NCBI RefSeq assembly: GCF_000337195.1
Contig: NZ_AOID01000026.1
Coordinates: forward strand, 172,923-228,555
From: Natrinema versiforme JCM 10478
GTDB lineage: Archaea; Halobacteriota; Halobacteria; Halobacteriales; Natrialbaceae
DNA: 55,633 bases
Reading direction: 5' to 3'
Positions 17,452 to 26,431 of the stretch are shown one piece after another. Positions within the stretch are counted from its first letter, which is position 1; each line of letters opens with the position of its first letter. The notes under the pieces are model-generated. The model was not told the origin of the DNA. It made no database searches and saw only the letters and a program-made list of their open reading frames with translations. Both the position numbers and the translations under genes were made by a program.

Positions 17452-18782
17452 TCCCCGCCCTCCGCAACCTCTGCCGTGTCCCCATCGGAGTCCGCGACGT
17501 GGGGTACTGGGTGGCGCGCCTCGAGTTCCCGGATCGTCTCGACCAGTACGTCGACGCCGTGCTCGAGACTGCGCTCGTCCACGTCGAAGGTGGGCGTGTG
17601 GTGGCTCGTCGGGTGGTCGGTGCCGACGATCAGGTAGGTCGCCAGCCCGCCCTCGTTCTGGACTCGCTCCATCAGGAACGTCGCGTCCTCGCTCGCGCCG
17701 AAGTCGGCGGCCGGCAGCACGCGGTCGATCCCGTCGACCTCGCCCGCGACCTCGCCCACCAGCGCCTGCAGTTCGGGGTCGCTGTCGGCTCGGGGCGACT
17801 CGCTGACCACGTCGACGTCGGCCCGACAGCCGTGCATCTTCGCCGCCGATCGCATCGTGCGCTCGAGGCGGCGCTTCACGTACTCCATCAGCTCGGTGGT
17901 CTCGCCGCGGGCCTCGGCCTCCATGTGGGCACGCTCGGCGATGACGTTGCTCGCGGTGCCGGCCTCGGCTTTCCCGACGTTGACGCGGGTCATCCCGTCG
18001 CTGTGCCGGGGGATGCCGTAGGCGTTGACGATCCCGGCACCCATCGCGTGCATGGCGTTTGCCCCCTCGTTCGGGGCCTTGCCCGCGTGCGCAGAGGTTC
18101 CCTCGATGGTCACGTCGACGTGACACATGGCGAGCGGCTTCTCGATCCCGGCTACGACCTCGCCGGTCGGGTGATCGAGACCGACGTGGATCGCGAGCAG
18201 GTAGTCCAGTCCGTCCGCGAACTCGCTTTTCGCCATCGGACACCCGCCGCCGCCGGTCTCCTCGGCGGGTTGGAAGAAGACCACGAACCGACCCGCGAAG
18301 TCGCTCTCGGCGATGGCCTCGAGGACGGCCAGCCCCCACGTCATGTGGGCGTCGTGGCCGCAGGCGTGCATCGTGCCGTCGATCTCGGAGCGAAATCCCT
18401 CGGCGGCGGGGTCGTGGTCCGCGTCGGTCGATTCCTCGATGAACAGCCCGTCGATGTCCACGCGCAGCCCGATCGACGGCCCCTCGCCGCGCTCGAGGAC
18501 CGCGACGGCACCCGTATTGCCGCCGGTCATCCGCTCGAGTACCTCCTCGTCCGCGCCGCGCTCGCGGGCCCGCTCGAGCCACGGCTCGAGGTCCGCGTCG
18601 GGGACGGCCATCCGATCCGCGGGGTCGTAGGCGTCCGGACCGACGGCGAGTTCGTCGACGCCGATGGCCCGGATCTCCTCGACGAGCTGGGCCGTCGTGA
18701 GGAACTCGCGCCACGCCGGCTCGGGGTGGCGGTGAAAGCTGCGACGAACCGTCACGAGTCGGTCCTGAATCGGCTCGGTCAT
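17448..18782 (-). CDS. M20 amidohydrolase, AbgA-like (copy 2)
   Basis: 444 aa, paralogous to 10177-11457 over its whole length. It keeps RRSFHRHPEPAWREF near residue 14, metal motif MHACGHDAHM near 137, FFQPAEETGGGG near 172, HVGLDHPTG near 203 and TDHPTSHHTPTF near 400. The extra C-terminal tail (about 20 residues, acidic) is absent from copy 1. ATG at 18782 is preferred to GTG at 18791 because the TATA-like GTATAATTAA (complement of 18807-18816) predicts transcription starting there. It is the first gene of a two-gene operon with the dehydratase. The operator site D partly overlaps its TATA element. The substrate is unknown; an N-acyl diamino acid is the working hypothesis. Confidence 0.88.
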   Translation of the reverse strand: MTEPIQDRLVTVRRSFHRHPEPAWREFLTTAQLVEEIRAIGVDELAVGPDAYDPADRMAVPDADLEPWLERARERGADEEVLERMTGGNTGAVAVLERGEGPSIGLRVDIDGLFIEESTDADHDPAAEGFRSEIDGTMHACGHDAHMTWGLAVLEAIAESDFAGRFVVFFQPAEETGGGGCPMAKSEFADGLDYLLAIHVGLDHPTGEVVAGIEKPLAMCHVDVTIEGTSAHAGKAPNEGANAMHAMGAGIVNAYGIPRHSDGMTRVNVGKAEAGTASNVIAERAHMEAEARGETTELMEYVKRRLERTMRSAAKMHGCRADVDVVSESPRADSDPELQALVGEVAGEVDGIDRVLPAADFGASEDATFLMERVQNEGGLATYLIVGTDHPTSHHTPTFDVDERSLEHGVDVLVETIRELEARHPVPHVADSDGDTAEVAEGGE

Positions 18783-18814
18783 GCGAGTCACTGTCGCGCC
18801 CCAGGGCCTTAATT

Positions 18815-18833
18815 ATACACAATCTATGTTTAC
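18815..18833 (+). promoter_or_regulatory. Candidate operator, site D (divergent promoter)
   Basis: ATACACAATCTATGTTTAC between the divergently transcribed amidohydrolase-dehydratase operon and the hydroxyacid dehydrogenase gene. It touches the TATA element of the leftward operon. A perfect half-site ATACAC recurs 24 bases later at 18839-18844, toward the rightward gene. One site can serve both directions. Confidence 0.68.
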
Positions 18834-18892
18834 GACGGATACACAAAAGGATAAGTTAGCGGCTGACAATCGTCCGGTAACGCATCACCGAC

Positions 18893-19870
18893 ATGAGCAC
18901 GAATCCAGACGTCGTCGTTCTGAGAGAGGGGACGGAGGGGTTATCGATGGAATCGTACGCCGAACGGCTCCGCGAGCGACTGCCCGACCACACCGTCGCG
19001 CTCGCGCGGACGCCGAAGGAAGAACGCGAACTGGTCCCGCAGGCGCGGGTCGTGACCGGGATCTCGATCGACGAGAGCCTCCTCGAGCGGGCCGATCGGC
19101 TCGAGCTGTTCGCGTGTACCTTCGCCGGCACCGACCACGTGCCGATGGACGCCCTCGCGGACCACGGGGTCGCAGTGACGAACGCGGGCGGCATCCACGC
19201 GCCCGGCATCGCCGAGCAGACGATCGCCAACATGCTCGTCTTCGCGCGCCGGCTCCACGAGGGCTGGCGGCGCAAGGAAAACGGCGAGTGGCGACACTTC
19301 CAGTCGTTCGAGTTCACCGACAGCACCGTCACGGTCGTCGGCCTCGGCTCGATCGGACAGGCGGTCATCCAGCGACTCGAGGGGTTCGAGGTCGAGACGA
19401 TCGGGATCCGGTACACCCCTGAGAAGGGCGGCCCGACCGACGAGGTGCTCGGCTTCGGCGAGGACGATGTCCACGAGGCCTTCTCCCGGAGCGACTACGT
19501 CGTGCTCGCGTGCCCGCTCAACGATCTGACTCGCGGGCTGGTCGGCGAGGAGGAACTGGCGACGCTCCCGCCGAACGCGGTCGTCGTCAACGCGGCCCGC
19601 GGCGGGATTATCGACACCGACGCGCTCGTCTCGGCGCTGCAGTTCGAGGGCATCCGCGGGGCCGCCCTCGACGTTACCGATCCCGAACCCCTGCCCGCCG
19701 ACCATCCCCTGTGGGACCTCGAGAACTGTCTGCTAACGCCCCACACCGGCGGTCACACGCCGAAACACTGGGACCGACTGGCCGACATCGTCGCGGGCAA
19801 CGTCGACGCCCTCGAGACCGGCGGCGACCTCGAGAACGCCGTCTATCGGCCCGACTCGACTCGAGAGTGA
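18893..19870 (+). CDS. D-2-hydroxyacid dehydrogenase, NAD(P)-dependent
   Basis: 325 aa. The Rossmann motif VVGLGSIGQ is near residue 145, and the catalytic triad is visible: Arg in NAARGGIIDT near 235, Glu in DVTDPEPLP near 263 and His in LTPHTGGHT near 285. The family interconverts 2-oxoacids and D-2-hydroxyacids. It is divergent from the M20-dehydratase operon and shares operator site D. A 2-oxoacid made by the dehydratase or a transaminase is a plausible substrate, which is inference. The ATG at 18893 lies about 40 bases after an AT-rich element near 18846-18856. Confidence 0.9.
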   Translation: MSTNPDVVVLREGTEGLSMESYAERLRERLPDHTVALARTPKEERELVPQARVVTGISIDESLLERADRLELFACTFAGTDHVPMDALADHGVAVTNAGGIHAPGIAEQTIANMLVFARRLHEGWRRKENGEWRHFQSFEFTDSTVTVVGLGSIGQAVIQRLEGFEVETIGIRYTPEKGGPTDEVLGFGEDDVHEAFSRSDYVVLACPLNDLTRGLVGEEELATLPPNAVVVNAARGGIIDTDALVSALQFEGIRGAALDVTDPEPLPADHPLWDLENCLLTPHTGGHTPKHWDRLADIVAGNVDALETGGDLENAVYRPDSTRE

Positions 19871-19943
19871 GGCGGCAGGCGGGCCGTAATGTGTCCCACG
19901 CGGGGCTCTCGAGCGGCCCTGTTTTCCTCCTGTGACGGGACTG

Positions 19944-20639
19944 TCACCCAGTCTCTTCCGATCGGTCGTCAGACGTGTCGAAGGGCACGGTCGGGCTCGT
20001 TCCGTCCGGGCGTTTGGTATCGCCGAACCCGCCGCTTAGCATCCGTGCGAGCGCTTCCTCGACGGAATCATCGGTTTCGGTGACGCGGCTCGCCTCGGCC
20101 TCGACGACGAAGCCGGAGGTGACGTTCGGTGCCGTCGGAATGAAGAGCACGACCCGGCCGTCGGTGGTCGTCTGGCCGGTCTTGAACGCCGTCATCTCGA
20201 CGCCGTCCCAGCTTTCGACCCTGACCGGTTCCTGCAGCGCCTGCTCCTCGCCGAGCGTGGTTTCGGCGGCGACCTTCGACGCGTTGTAGACGACGCGCAG
20301 CCCCGGGACGCGGTTCGCGAACCCGTCGACGCTCCGCGCGAAGAGATCCCCGATCGTCGTTCGGGTCAAGACGCCAATCGCGACGGTCACGAGGAAAAAG
20401 AAGCTCAGAGAGGCGATCAGCCGGAGGACGCTGACGACGCGAATGCGGGTCGGTTCGTGGGCGATCAGGCCGCTCAACGCCGTTTCGTCGAGCACGAGCG
20501 TCGGCGTGACGCCGGTCACGATCGCGTAGGCCCGGTAGACGACGTACAGCGTAACGAGTATCGGCCCGATGAGGATGAGCCCGCTCGCGAACACCCGCTT
20601 CCACGACGCCATACTCGAAGCATGCGACCGGTGGGACAT
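19944..20639 (-). CDS. DUF502-family membrane protein
   Basis: 231 aa. Two hydrophobic segments (about residues 18-40 and 70-95) are followed by a soluble domain with the family hallmarks RVPGLRVVYNASKV near 120 and LFIPTAPNVTSGFVVEAE near 168. DUF502 proteins are conserved in bacteria and archaea, with no established reaction. The C-terminal 30 residues are acidic and low-complexity. ATG at 20612 (MASWKRV) is an alternative start. It lies between the hydroxyacid dehydrogenase and the glutamate dehydrogenase but shows no sign of joint control with them. Confidence 0.85.
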   Translation of the reverse strand: MSHRSHASSMASWKRVFASGLILIGPILVTLYVVYRAYAIVTGVTPTLVLDETALSGLIAHEPTRIRVVSVLRLIASLSFFFLVTVAIGVLTRTTIGDLFARSVDGFANRVPGLRVVYNASKVAAETTLGEEQALQEPVRVESWDGVEMTAFKTGQTTTDGRVVLFIPTAPNVTSGFVVEAEASRVTETDDSVEEALARMLSGGFGDTKRPDGTSPTVPFDTSDDRSEETG

Positions 20640-20756
20640 GAGCCCTTCCCTTCTCCCGGTCGCGATCGACGTCGATCGCCCACGTCGACTCGAGTCGAAT
20701 CCCCAGCGACGATCAGCCGTGTCGACGCCGTCCGAATCGCCGGCGGTCGGGTTCGA

Positions 20757-22064
20757 TCAGGGCCAGAGCCCGCGCGTCTCCTTGGCCTCCGCGATCCGGG
20801 ACAGCGCCACCACGTAGGCGGCGTCGCGCCACGTCAGCCCCTCGGCGTCGACCTGCGCTTGAACGGCGTCCCACGCTTCGAGCATGTGCTCCTCGAGTTC
20901 CTCGTTGACCCGCTCGAGGGACCACTGACGGCGGTTGATGTCCTGCAGCCACTCGAAGTAGGAGACGGTGACCCCGCCCGCGTTCGCGAGGATGTCCGGA
21001 ATCACCTGCACGTCCCGCTCCTCGAGGATGGTGTCGGCGGCGAAGGTGGTCGGGCCGTTCGCGCCTTCGACGACGATATCGGCCGCGATCGCGTCGGCGT
21101 TGTCCGCCGTGATGACGTTGCCGACCGCGGCCGGAATGAGCACGTCGATGTCTAACTCGAGGAGGTCCTCGTTCGAGAGCTGTTCGACGCTGTCCGCGTC
21201 GGCGATCTCGGACGCAAAGCGGGTGACCGCTTCGGGCTCCTCGTCGTGGGCGGGAATCTCCTCGACATCGATTCCCTCGGAGTCGTAGATCGCGCCGTTA
21301 ACGTCCGAGACAGCAACGACGGTTGCGCCCCACTCCTCGAGCAGGCGAGCGGCGTTCGCGCCGACGCTGCCGAACCCTTGGACGGCGACGGTCGTCTCGG
21401 AGAGTTCGCGGTCGTAGTACTTGACGGCCTCCCGCGTGACGATGGCGGTCGACCGGCCGGGAGCTTCCTCGCGGCCGTAGGAGCCGCCGATGACCGGCGG
21501 TTTCCCGGTGACGACGCCGGGAATCGTCTCGCCCTGTTGCATCGAGTAGGCGTCCATGAACCACGCCATCGTCTGGGCGTCGGTCCCCATGTCCGGTGCG
21601 GGAACGTCTTTTTTCGGCCCGACCGCGTCGCGCAGTTCCTCGGCGAACCGGCGGGTGAGCCGCTCGGTCTCGTCGTCGGTCAGCGACTTGGGATCGACGG
21701 CGATGCCGCCTTTCCCGCCGCCGAAGGGCAAATCCATCACGGCGCACTTCCAGGTCATCCACATCGAGAGCCCGGTACATTCCTCGGCGCTGACCTCGGG
21801 GTGGTAGCGCAGGCCGCCCTTGTAGGGGCCGCGCACGTCGTCGTGTTGGGCCCGATAGCCGGTGAAGACCTCGACCGCACCGTCGTCGCGCTCGAGGGGG
21901 ACCGACACCTGCTGGACCCGCGTCGGGTGTTTCAGGCGCTCGACGACGCCGGGGTCGACGTCGACGTGGGTCGCGGCTCGTTCCAACTGGCGGCGGGCGG
22001 TGACCAGCGCGGAGTCGGGCTCGTCCGCCGGTTCGCTCTCCGTTGTGGATGGTGGTGTGGTCAT
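20757..22064 (-). CDS. gdhB: Glutamate dehydrogenase
   Basis: 435 aa, hexameric Glu/Leu/Phe/Val dehydrogenase family: reversible oxidation of glutamate to 2-oxoglutarate and ammonia. The glutamate site reads [11 protein letters not shown] near residue 78, the catalytic lysine lies in PFGGGKGGI near 113, DMGTD is near 160 and the Rossmann motif QGFGSVG near 230. The N-terminus with [16 protein letters not shown] is typical of one haloarchaeal paralogue commonly called GdhB; the symbol is from memory. It is separated from doeA by 62 bases on the same strand, and read-through is possible. It would regenerate the 2-oxoglutarate consumed by the two transaminases. Confidence 0.93.
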   Translation of the reverse strand: MTTPPSTTESEPADEPDSALVTARRQLERAATHVDVDPGVVERLKHPTRVQQVSVPLERDDGAVEVFTGYRAQHDDVRGPYKGGLRYHPEVSAEECTGLSMWMTWKCAVMDLPFGGGKGGIAVDPKSLTDDETERLTRRFAEELRDAVGPKKDVPAPDMGTDAQTMAWFMDAYSMQQGETIPGVVTGKPPVIGGSYGREEAPGRSTAIVTREAVKYYDRELSETTVAVQGFGSVGANAARLLEEWGATVVAVSDVNGAIYDSEGIDVEEIPAHDEEPEAVTRFASEIADADSVEQLSNEDLLELDIDVLIPAAVGNVITADNADAIAADIVVEGANGPTTFAADTILEERDVQVIPDILANAGGVTVSYFEWLQDINRRQWSLERVNEELEEHMLEAWDAVQAQVDAEGLTWRDAAYVVALSRIAEAKETRGLWP

Positions 22065-22126
22065 CGTGTGATAGTCGGGTTCCAGACGCTAGTATCTGAG
22101 CCATACCATGGTCGGGGTAGGCCGCG

Positions 22127-23308
22127 TTACGTCGTGAACAGCTCCCGCGGGAAGTCGGCCAGCGTCTCCGCGCCGCTACCGGTGACGTGGAACGTCTCGC
22201 TGATCTCCATGCCGATCTCGTCCGTCCAGATGCCCGGAATCATGTGGAACGTCATGTCCTCCTCGAGGACCGTCTGGTCGCCGGGCCGGATGCTCGCGGT
22301 GTGCTCGCCCCAGTCCGGCGGGTAGCCCAGTCCCATCGAGTAGCCGATTCGGTCCTCCTTCTCGAGGCCGTACTGGGCGATGGTCTCGCGCCACGCTTCC
22401 TCGACCGACTCGCAGGTAACGCCGGGTTCGGCGGCGTCGAGCGCCGCCTCGAGCCCCTCGACGACGATATCGGCGGTCTCCTGGAGTTCCGCGGGCGGGT
22501 CGCCGACGAACGTCGTGCGAGCGAGCGGGGAGTGATACCGATGGCGACAGCCCGAGAGTTCGATGATGACCGGATCGCCGTCCTCGAACTCGCGGTCGGT
22601 CCACGTGAGATGCGGCGTGCCGGTGTGGTCGCCCGAGGGCATCAGCGGAACGATCGAGGGGTAGTCGCCGCCGTACTCCTCGGTGCCCGTGATCAGTTGC
22701 TCGTAGATCGCGGCCGCGGCCTCGTACTCCGGAACGCCTTCCTCGATGACGTCGAGGCCCGCCCGCATCGCGTTCTCCGAGATCCGAGCGGCCTCGCGCA
22801 TGTACTCGAGTTCCTGCTCGGACTTCTTGATCCGGACCCAGCCGACCAGCAGCGTCGCGTCCTCGAACTCGGCCTCGGGAAGGTTCTCCTGCAGGCGCGT
22901 GTAGGACTTCGCGGTGAAGTAGGCGGCGTCCATCTCGAGGCCGATCCGGCCGTCTTCGACCTCGAGTTCCTCGAGGACGCCCGCGACGTAGTCCATCGGG
23001 TGGAGGTCGTGGGGCGAGTGGACGTGGTCGTCGCTGTAGGCGCGAATGCTGTCGTCGCCGAGGTGGGTCGTCGCCCGCGCGCCGCCGCCGTCCATGTCGC
23101 GGCCGATCCAGACGGGTTCGTCCCGGTCTGGCGTGACGACCACGGCCTGATGGACGTAGAACGACCAGCCGTCGTACCCTGTGAGGTAGTTCATGTTCGC
23201 CGGATCGGCGACGACGATCGCGTCGAGGTCCTCCTCGCGCAACCGCTCTTTCGTCCGAGCGACCCGCCGCTCGTACTCGGCCTCGTCGAAGATATGCTCT
23301 CGTGGCAT
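22127..23308 (-). CDS. doeA: Ectoine hydrolase-like M24 enzyme (DoeA/EutD)
   Basis: 393 aa, creatinase/aminopeptidase P fold. It matches the ectoine hydrolase subfamily in diagnostic places: NMNYLTGYDGWSFYVHQ near residue 40, MDGGGAR near 75, HPMDYVA near 105, RIGLEMDAAYF, then GGDYPSIVPLMPSGDHTGTPHLTW near 220, CRHRYHSPLARTTF near 265, YPPDWGEHT near 330 and PRELF at the end. The enzyme opens the ectoine ring to N-acetyl-diaminobutyrate. ATG at 23308 begins MPREHIFDEAEYERR; the T-rich TATA element is near 23346-23354. Site E lies upstream of it. Ectoine specificity is strongly suggested but not proven; hydroxyectoine or another cyclic amidine is possible. Confidence 0.85.
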   Translation of the reverse strand: MPREHIFDEAEYERRVARTKERLREEDLDAIVVADPANMNYLTGYDGWSFYVHQAVVVTPDRDEPVWIGRDMDGGGARATTHLGDDSIRAYSDDHVHSPHDLHPMDYVAGVLEELEVEDGRIGLEMDAAYFTAKSYTRLQENLPEAEFEDATLLVGWVRIKKSEQELEYMREAARISENAMRAGLDVIEEGVPEYEAAAAIYEQLITGTEEYGGDYPSIVPLMPSGDHTGTPHLTWTDREFEDGDPVIIELSGCRHRYHSPLARTTFVGDPPAELQETADIVVEGLEAALDAAEPGVTCESVEEAWRETIAQYGLEKEDRIGYSMGLGYPPDWGEHTASIRPGDQTVLEEDMTFHMIPGIWTDEIGMEISETFHVTGSGAETLADFPRELFTT

Positions 23309-23368
23309 GGTAACAGGGTGTCTACGACGAGCATCGACCAGGAGTGCTAAAAACTTTTCGTGTATATT

Positions 23369-23387
23369 GGATACAGATACTGTGTAT
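23369..23387 (-). promoter_or_regulatory. Candidate operator, site E (ectoine hydrolase)
   Basis: Read on the minus strand: ATACACAGTATCTGTATCC. It lies about 15 bases upstream of the doeA TATA-like element. A perfect half-site ATACAC follows 22 bases downstream (complement of 23360-23365), as at site D. Confidence 0.7.
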
Positions 23388-23518
23388 GATGGTACCATCA
23401 GCCTCGAGAACGGCCGGCAGCGTCCCTCTGCCCGGTCAGTGGCGATCCGACTCGAGTACCGCGAAACTGCTCGACCGAACCACCGCCGGTTAAGACACGC
23501 GGGTTCGTCCCGGCGAAT

Positions 23519-24064
23519 ATGGCAGTACTCGAGACTATCGTGATCGCGTTCTGGGCGATGTTGCCTGCCTACGTCCCGAACAACGCCGCGGTGCTGGCCG
23601 GCGGCGGCCGGCCGATCGACGGCGGGCGGACGTGGGGCGCGAAGCGCGTTCTCGGCGACGGTAAGACGTGGCGCGGCACGGCGATGGGTATCACGGCGGG
23701 CCTTGCACTCGCGGCCGTGTTGACGGTCCTCGCCGACGGCGTCGGCAGCGCGCTCGGATTCGCCGTTCCGGAGTTCACCCCGCTCGCCGCGCTCGGACTC
23801 GCCGGCGGCGCAATGCTCGGCGACATCCTCGCGTCCTTCCTCAAGCGACGCACCGGCCGCCAGCGCGGCGCGATGTTCCCCGGCCTCGATCAGTTGGACT
23901 TCGTCGTCGTCTCGCTCCCGCTGGTCGCCCTGCTCGACTTCGAGTGGTTCCGCGAGTGGTTCACGCTCGAGGTCATCCTCGTCGTCGTGGTTCTCACGCC
24001 GATCCTCCACGTGACGACGAACATGATCGCATACAAGCTCGGACTGAAAAACGAGCCGTGGTAG
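23519..24064 (+). CDS. carS: CDP-archaeol synthase
   Basis: 181 aa integral membrane enzyme that transfers CMP from CTP to digeranylgeranylglyceryl phosphate in archaeal lipid synthesis. It has about five hydrophobic helices, with the family motifs AYVPNNAAVL near residue 18, RVLGDGKTWRGT near 43, GDILASFLKRRTGR near 102 and PGLDQLDF near 122, which form the cytoplasmic active site. ATG at 23519 follows a TATA-like GGTTAAG at 23488-23494, leaderless. It is divergent from doeA and unrelated in function. Confidence 0.95.
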   Translation: MAVLETIVIAFWAMLPAYVPNNAAVLAGGGRPIDGGRTWGAKRVLGDGKTWRGTAMGITAGLALAAVLTVLADGVGSALGFAVPEFTPLAALGLAGGAMLGDILASFLKRRTGRQRGAMFPGLDQLDFVVVSLPLVALLDFEWFREWFTLEVILVVVVLTPILHVTTNMIAYKLGLKNEPW

Positions 24065-24141
24065 CCCGCCGCTCGAGCCGACCGCTCCCGTTCTGAACCT
24101 TCGCGGGGACCGGCGCGTGGTGATATCGTCTTGTCTCGTCG

Positions 24142-25101
24142 CTACTCGAGCGCCGCGTGCAGATCCGAAACGGCGGCGTCGTGGGCTTCGTGGGCCCGAT
24201 CCAGATTCACGGGATCGGAAATCATGCTGAAGAAGCCGTGGATCATGTCATCGTAGTTGTGGTACTCGACGGGAACGCCCGCGTCCGCAAGCCGGTCGGC
24301 GTAGTCCGCGCCGACGTCGCGCAGCGGGTCGAAGCCGGCGGTGATGACCGTCGCAGGCGGCAGCCCCGAGAGGTCGTCCGCGAGCAGGGGGAAGGCGTAG
24401 ACGTTGCCCATGTCGATCTCGCTCTCGAAGTAGTGGCTGCGGAACCACGCCATGTCGTCCGCCGTGAGGAAGTACCCCTCCTTGTTCCGTTCGTAGGCCT
24501 CGGTCACGGTCGCATCGCCGGCGCTAGGGTAGATCAGCAACTGATACGCGATGTCCGGACCGCCCCGATCCCGAACGAGCAGCGACAGCCCCGCCGCGAG
24601 ACTGCCGCCCGCGCTGTCGCCGGCCACGACGATCTCGTCCGGAGACGCGCGTCGCTCGTCGGCGCTCTCCGCGACCCACTCGAGGGCGGCATAACAGTCC
24701 TCGAGTCCCTCCGGGAAGGGGTGCTCCGGCGCGAGCCCGTAGTCGACGCTGACGACGGGATAACCCGACTCGGCCGCCAACTTCCGACAGACGCCGTCGT
24801 GGGTGTCGACGCTCCCGATGACCCAACCGCCGCCGTGGACGTACAAGATCACGGGCCGGTCCGCGCCCTCGGTGCCGGGGTCGTAGCGCCGGATCGCGAG
24901 GTCGCCGTGTGGCCCGTCGATGGTGTGGTCCTCGACGCTCGCGAGTTCGATGTCGGGATCGTCGGTCGCGCGCATCTCCTCGAGATTCCGCCGCGCCTCT
25001 TCGGGCGTGCTTTCGCTGAACGCCGGCGCGTCGAGCGAGTCGTAGAGCTCGAGAAACGCCTGTACGTCGGGGTGGGGCTCCGCCGCGCGCTTCGATGTCA
25101 T
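24142..25101 (-). CDS. Alpha/beta hydrolase, hormone-sensitive-lipase-type esterase
   Basis: 319 aa. The oxyanion-hole motif HGGGWVIGS is near residue 95, the nucleophile serine in AGDSAGGS near 165, the acid in AGFDPLRD near 265 and the His in DMIHGFFSM near 295: a complete HSL-family (class IV) carboxylesterase. There is no signal peptide, so it is cytoplasmic. ATG at 25101 begins MTSKRAAEPHPDVQAFLELYD, the usual N-terminal cap; the longer open frame upstream overlaps the pyrE promoter. The physiological ester is unknown. Confidence 0.9.
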   Translation of the reverse strand: MTSKRAAEPHPDVQAFLELYDSLDAPAFSESTPEEARRNLEEMRATDDPDIELASVEDHTIDGPHGDLAIRRYDPGTEGADRPVILYVHGGGWVIGSVDTHDGVCRKLAAESGYPVVSVDYGLAPEHPFPEGLEDCYAALEWVAESADERRASPDEIVVAGDSAGGSLAAGLSLLVRDRGGPDIAYQLLIYPSAGDATVTEAYERNKEGYFLTADDMAWFRSHYFESEIDMGNVYAFPLLADDLSGLPPATVITAGFDPLRDVGADYADRLADAGVPVEYHNYDDMIHGFFSMISDPVNLDRAHEAHDAAVSDLHAALE

Positions 25102-25295
25102 TGTGACACAGACTCGTCGTCCGGACAAAAAAGGTACCCGTACCGGCACGCTTCCGGCGCGCCGCAGTCGGGCGATCCCCTCCGAGTCGCTGTCAGGTGC
25201 AGGCGGATCCGCTCCCGCGGATATGATTTGAGCGCGCCGTTTTCGTCGGTCCCGTTCCACACCGCTTATTTCGGTTCGGTGCGCTCTCTCGAGCA

Positions 25296-25820
25296 ATGAC
25301 GAATCAGGCACTCATCGACGCCCTCCGCGACGCCGACGCCGTCCAGTTCGGCGAGTTCGAACTCTCCCACGGCGGCACCAGCGAGTACTACGTCGACAAG
25401 TACCTCTTCGAGACCGATCCGGACTGCCTCGAGGCCATCTCGGCGGCCTTCGCCGACCGCCTCGCAGGCGACGACAAACTCGGCGGCGTCGCGCTGGGTG
25501 GGGTGCCACTGGCCGCCGCGACGAGCGTCGCGGCCGGCGTCCCCTACGTCATCGCGCGCAAACAGCGCAAGGAGTACGGCACCGGCAACCTGATCGAGGG
25601 CCGACTCGAGGACGGCGAGGAGGTCGTCGTCGTCGAGGACATCGTGACGACGGGGACGAGTCTGGTCGAGGCCGTCGAGGCCCTCCGGGAGGCGGGCGCG
25701 ACCGTCGAGCGCGCGCTGGTCGTCGTCGACCGCGAGGAGGGCGGCCGCGAGAACGTCGAGGACGTGGGTATCGAGATGGAGTCGCTGGTGACCGCGAGCG
25801 ACCTGCTCAAGAACAAGTGA
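25296..25820 (+). CDS. pyrE: Orotate phosphoribosyltransferase
   Basis: 174 aa. Converts orotate and PRPP to OMP in pyrimidine synthesis. The family features are [17 protein letters not shown] near residue 21, [11 protein letters not shown] near 90, and the PRPP-binding motif [12 protein letters not shown] near 110-122. The length matches the haloarchaeal PyrE2 type used as a uracil-selection marker. TATA-like element CTTATTTC at 25264-25271 places initiation at or near ATG 25296. Confidence 0.95.
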   Translation: MTNQALIDALRDADAVQFGEFELSHGGTSEYYVDKYLFETDPDCLEAISAAFADRLAGDDKLGGVALGGVPLAAATSVAAGVPYVIARKQRKEYGTGNLIEGRLEDGEEVVVVEDIVTTGTSLVEAVEALREAGATVERALVVVDREEGGRENVEDVGIEMESLVTASDLLKNK

Positions 25821-25917
25821 GACACTGTCACTCGCTTCCTCAAAACAGCAGTGAGCCGTGAAAATGTCGCTGGTTTAAGGAGAGCGGCGACGTATCTCGG
25901 TGGAGAGGGGTTCTCCC

Positions 25918-26331
25918 ATGAGCAATACCGTCGACCCGATCGAAACCAGTGAGACGACCGTCGACGACGCGTTCGACGCGCTCGCGGACGGCTACCGACG
26001 GCGGTTGCTGGTCGAGTTGCTCGACCGCGACCGCAAACGCGTGCCGGCGCTGACCCGGCCCGACAGCGAGATCGCCGACGCCAACGAGGGCCTGCTCGCC
26101 GAGCGACTCTCGGGTTCCCACCCGATCCCGGGGACGGACGAGGCGCTGCTCCGGCAACGCCACGTTCACCTCCCGGAACTCGACGACTACGGCTTCGTCG
26201 AGTGGCGGCCCGCGGACGACCTCGTGACCACCGGCCCGCGGTTCGACGAACTCCGTCCCCTGCTCGAGTTCATCGCCGGTCGTCGGGACCTCGGCCCGCC
26301 GGCGAAGATCAGTGTGCCGGCCCGTCGCTGA
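25918..26331 (+). CDS. Small winged-helix protein (DUF7344-type)
   Basis: 137 aa. The pattern DDAFDALADGYRRRLLVELL near residue 15, then LRQRHVHLPELDDYGFVEW near 83, is that of the numerous haloarchaeal winged-helix proteins that resemble ArsR-like regulators. A 30-residue insertion (RPDSEIADANEGLLAERLSG) is unusual within the domain. ATG at 25918 is chosen, with GGAGAGG ten bases upstream; GTG at 25900 in frame is also possible and would be leaderless from TATA GTTTAAG at 25873-25879. The target genes are unknown. Confidence 0.75.
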   Translation: MSNTVDPIETSETTVDDAFDALADGYRRRLLVELLDRDRKRVPALTRPDSEIADANEGLLAERLSGSHPIPGTDEALLRQRHVHLPELDDYGFVEWRPADDLVTTGPRFDELRPLLEFIAGRRDLGPPAKISVPARR

Positions 26332-26431
26332 CGGCGTCGCTACCGGTCGGTCCCGCGAGACCCGCCCGACGGTGACATCTCCTGGTGTTCGAGTCGCAAT
26401 CTTTATTCGCCACCCACGGGTAGCGGGTCCT

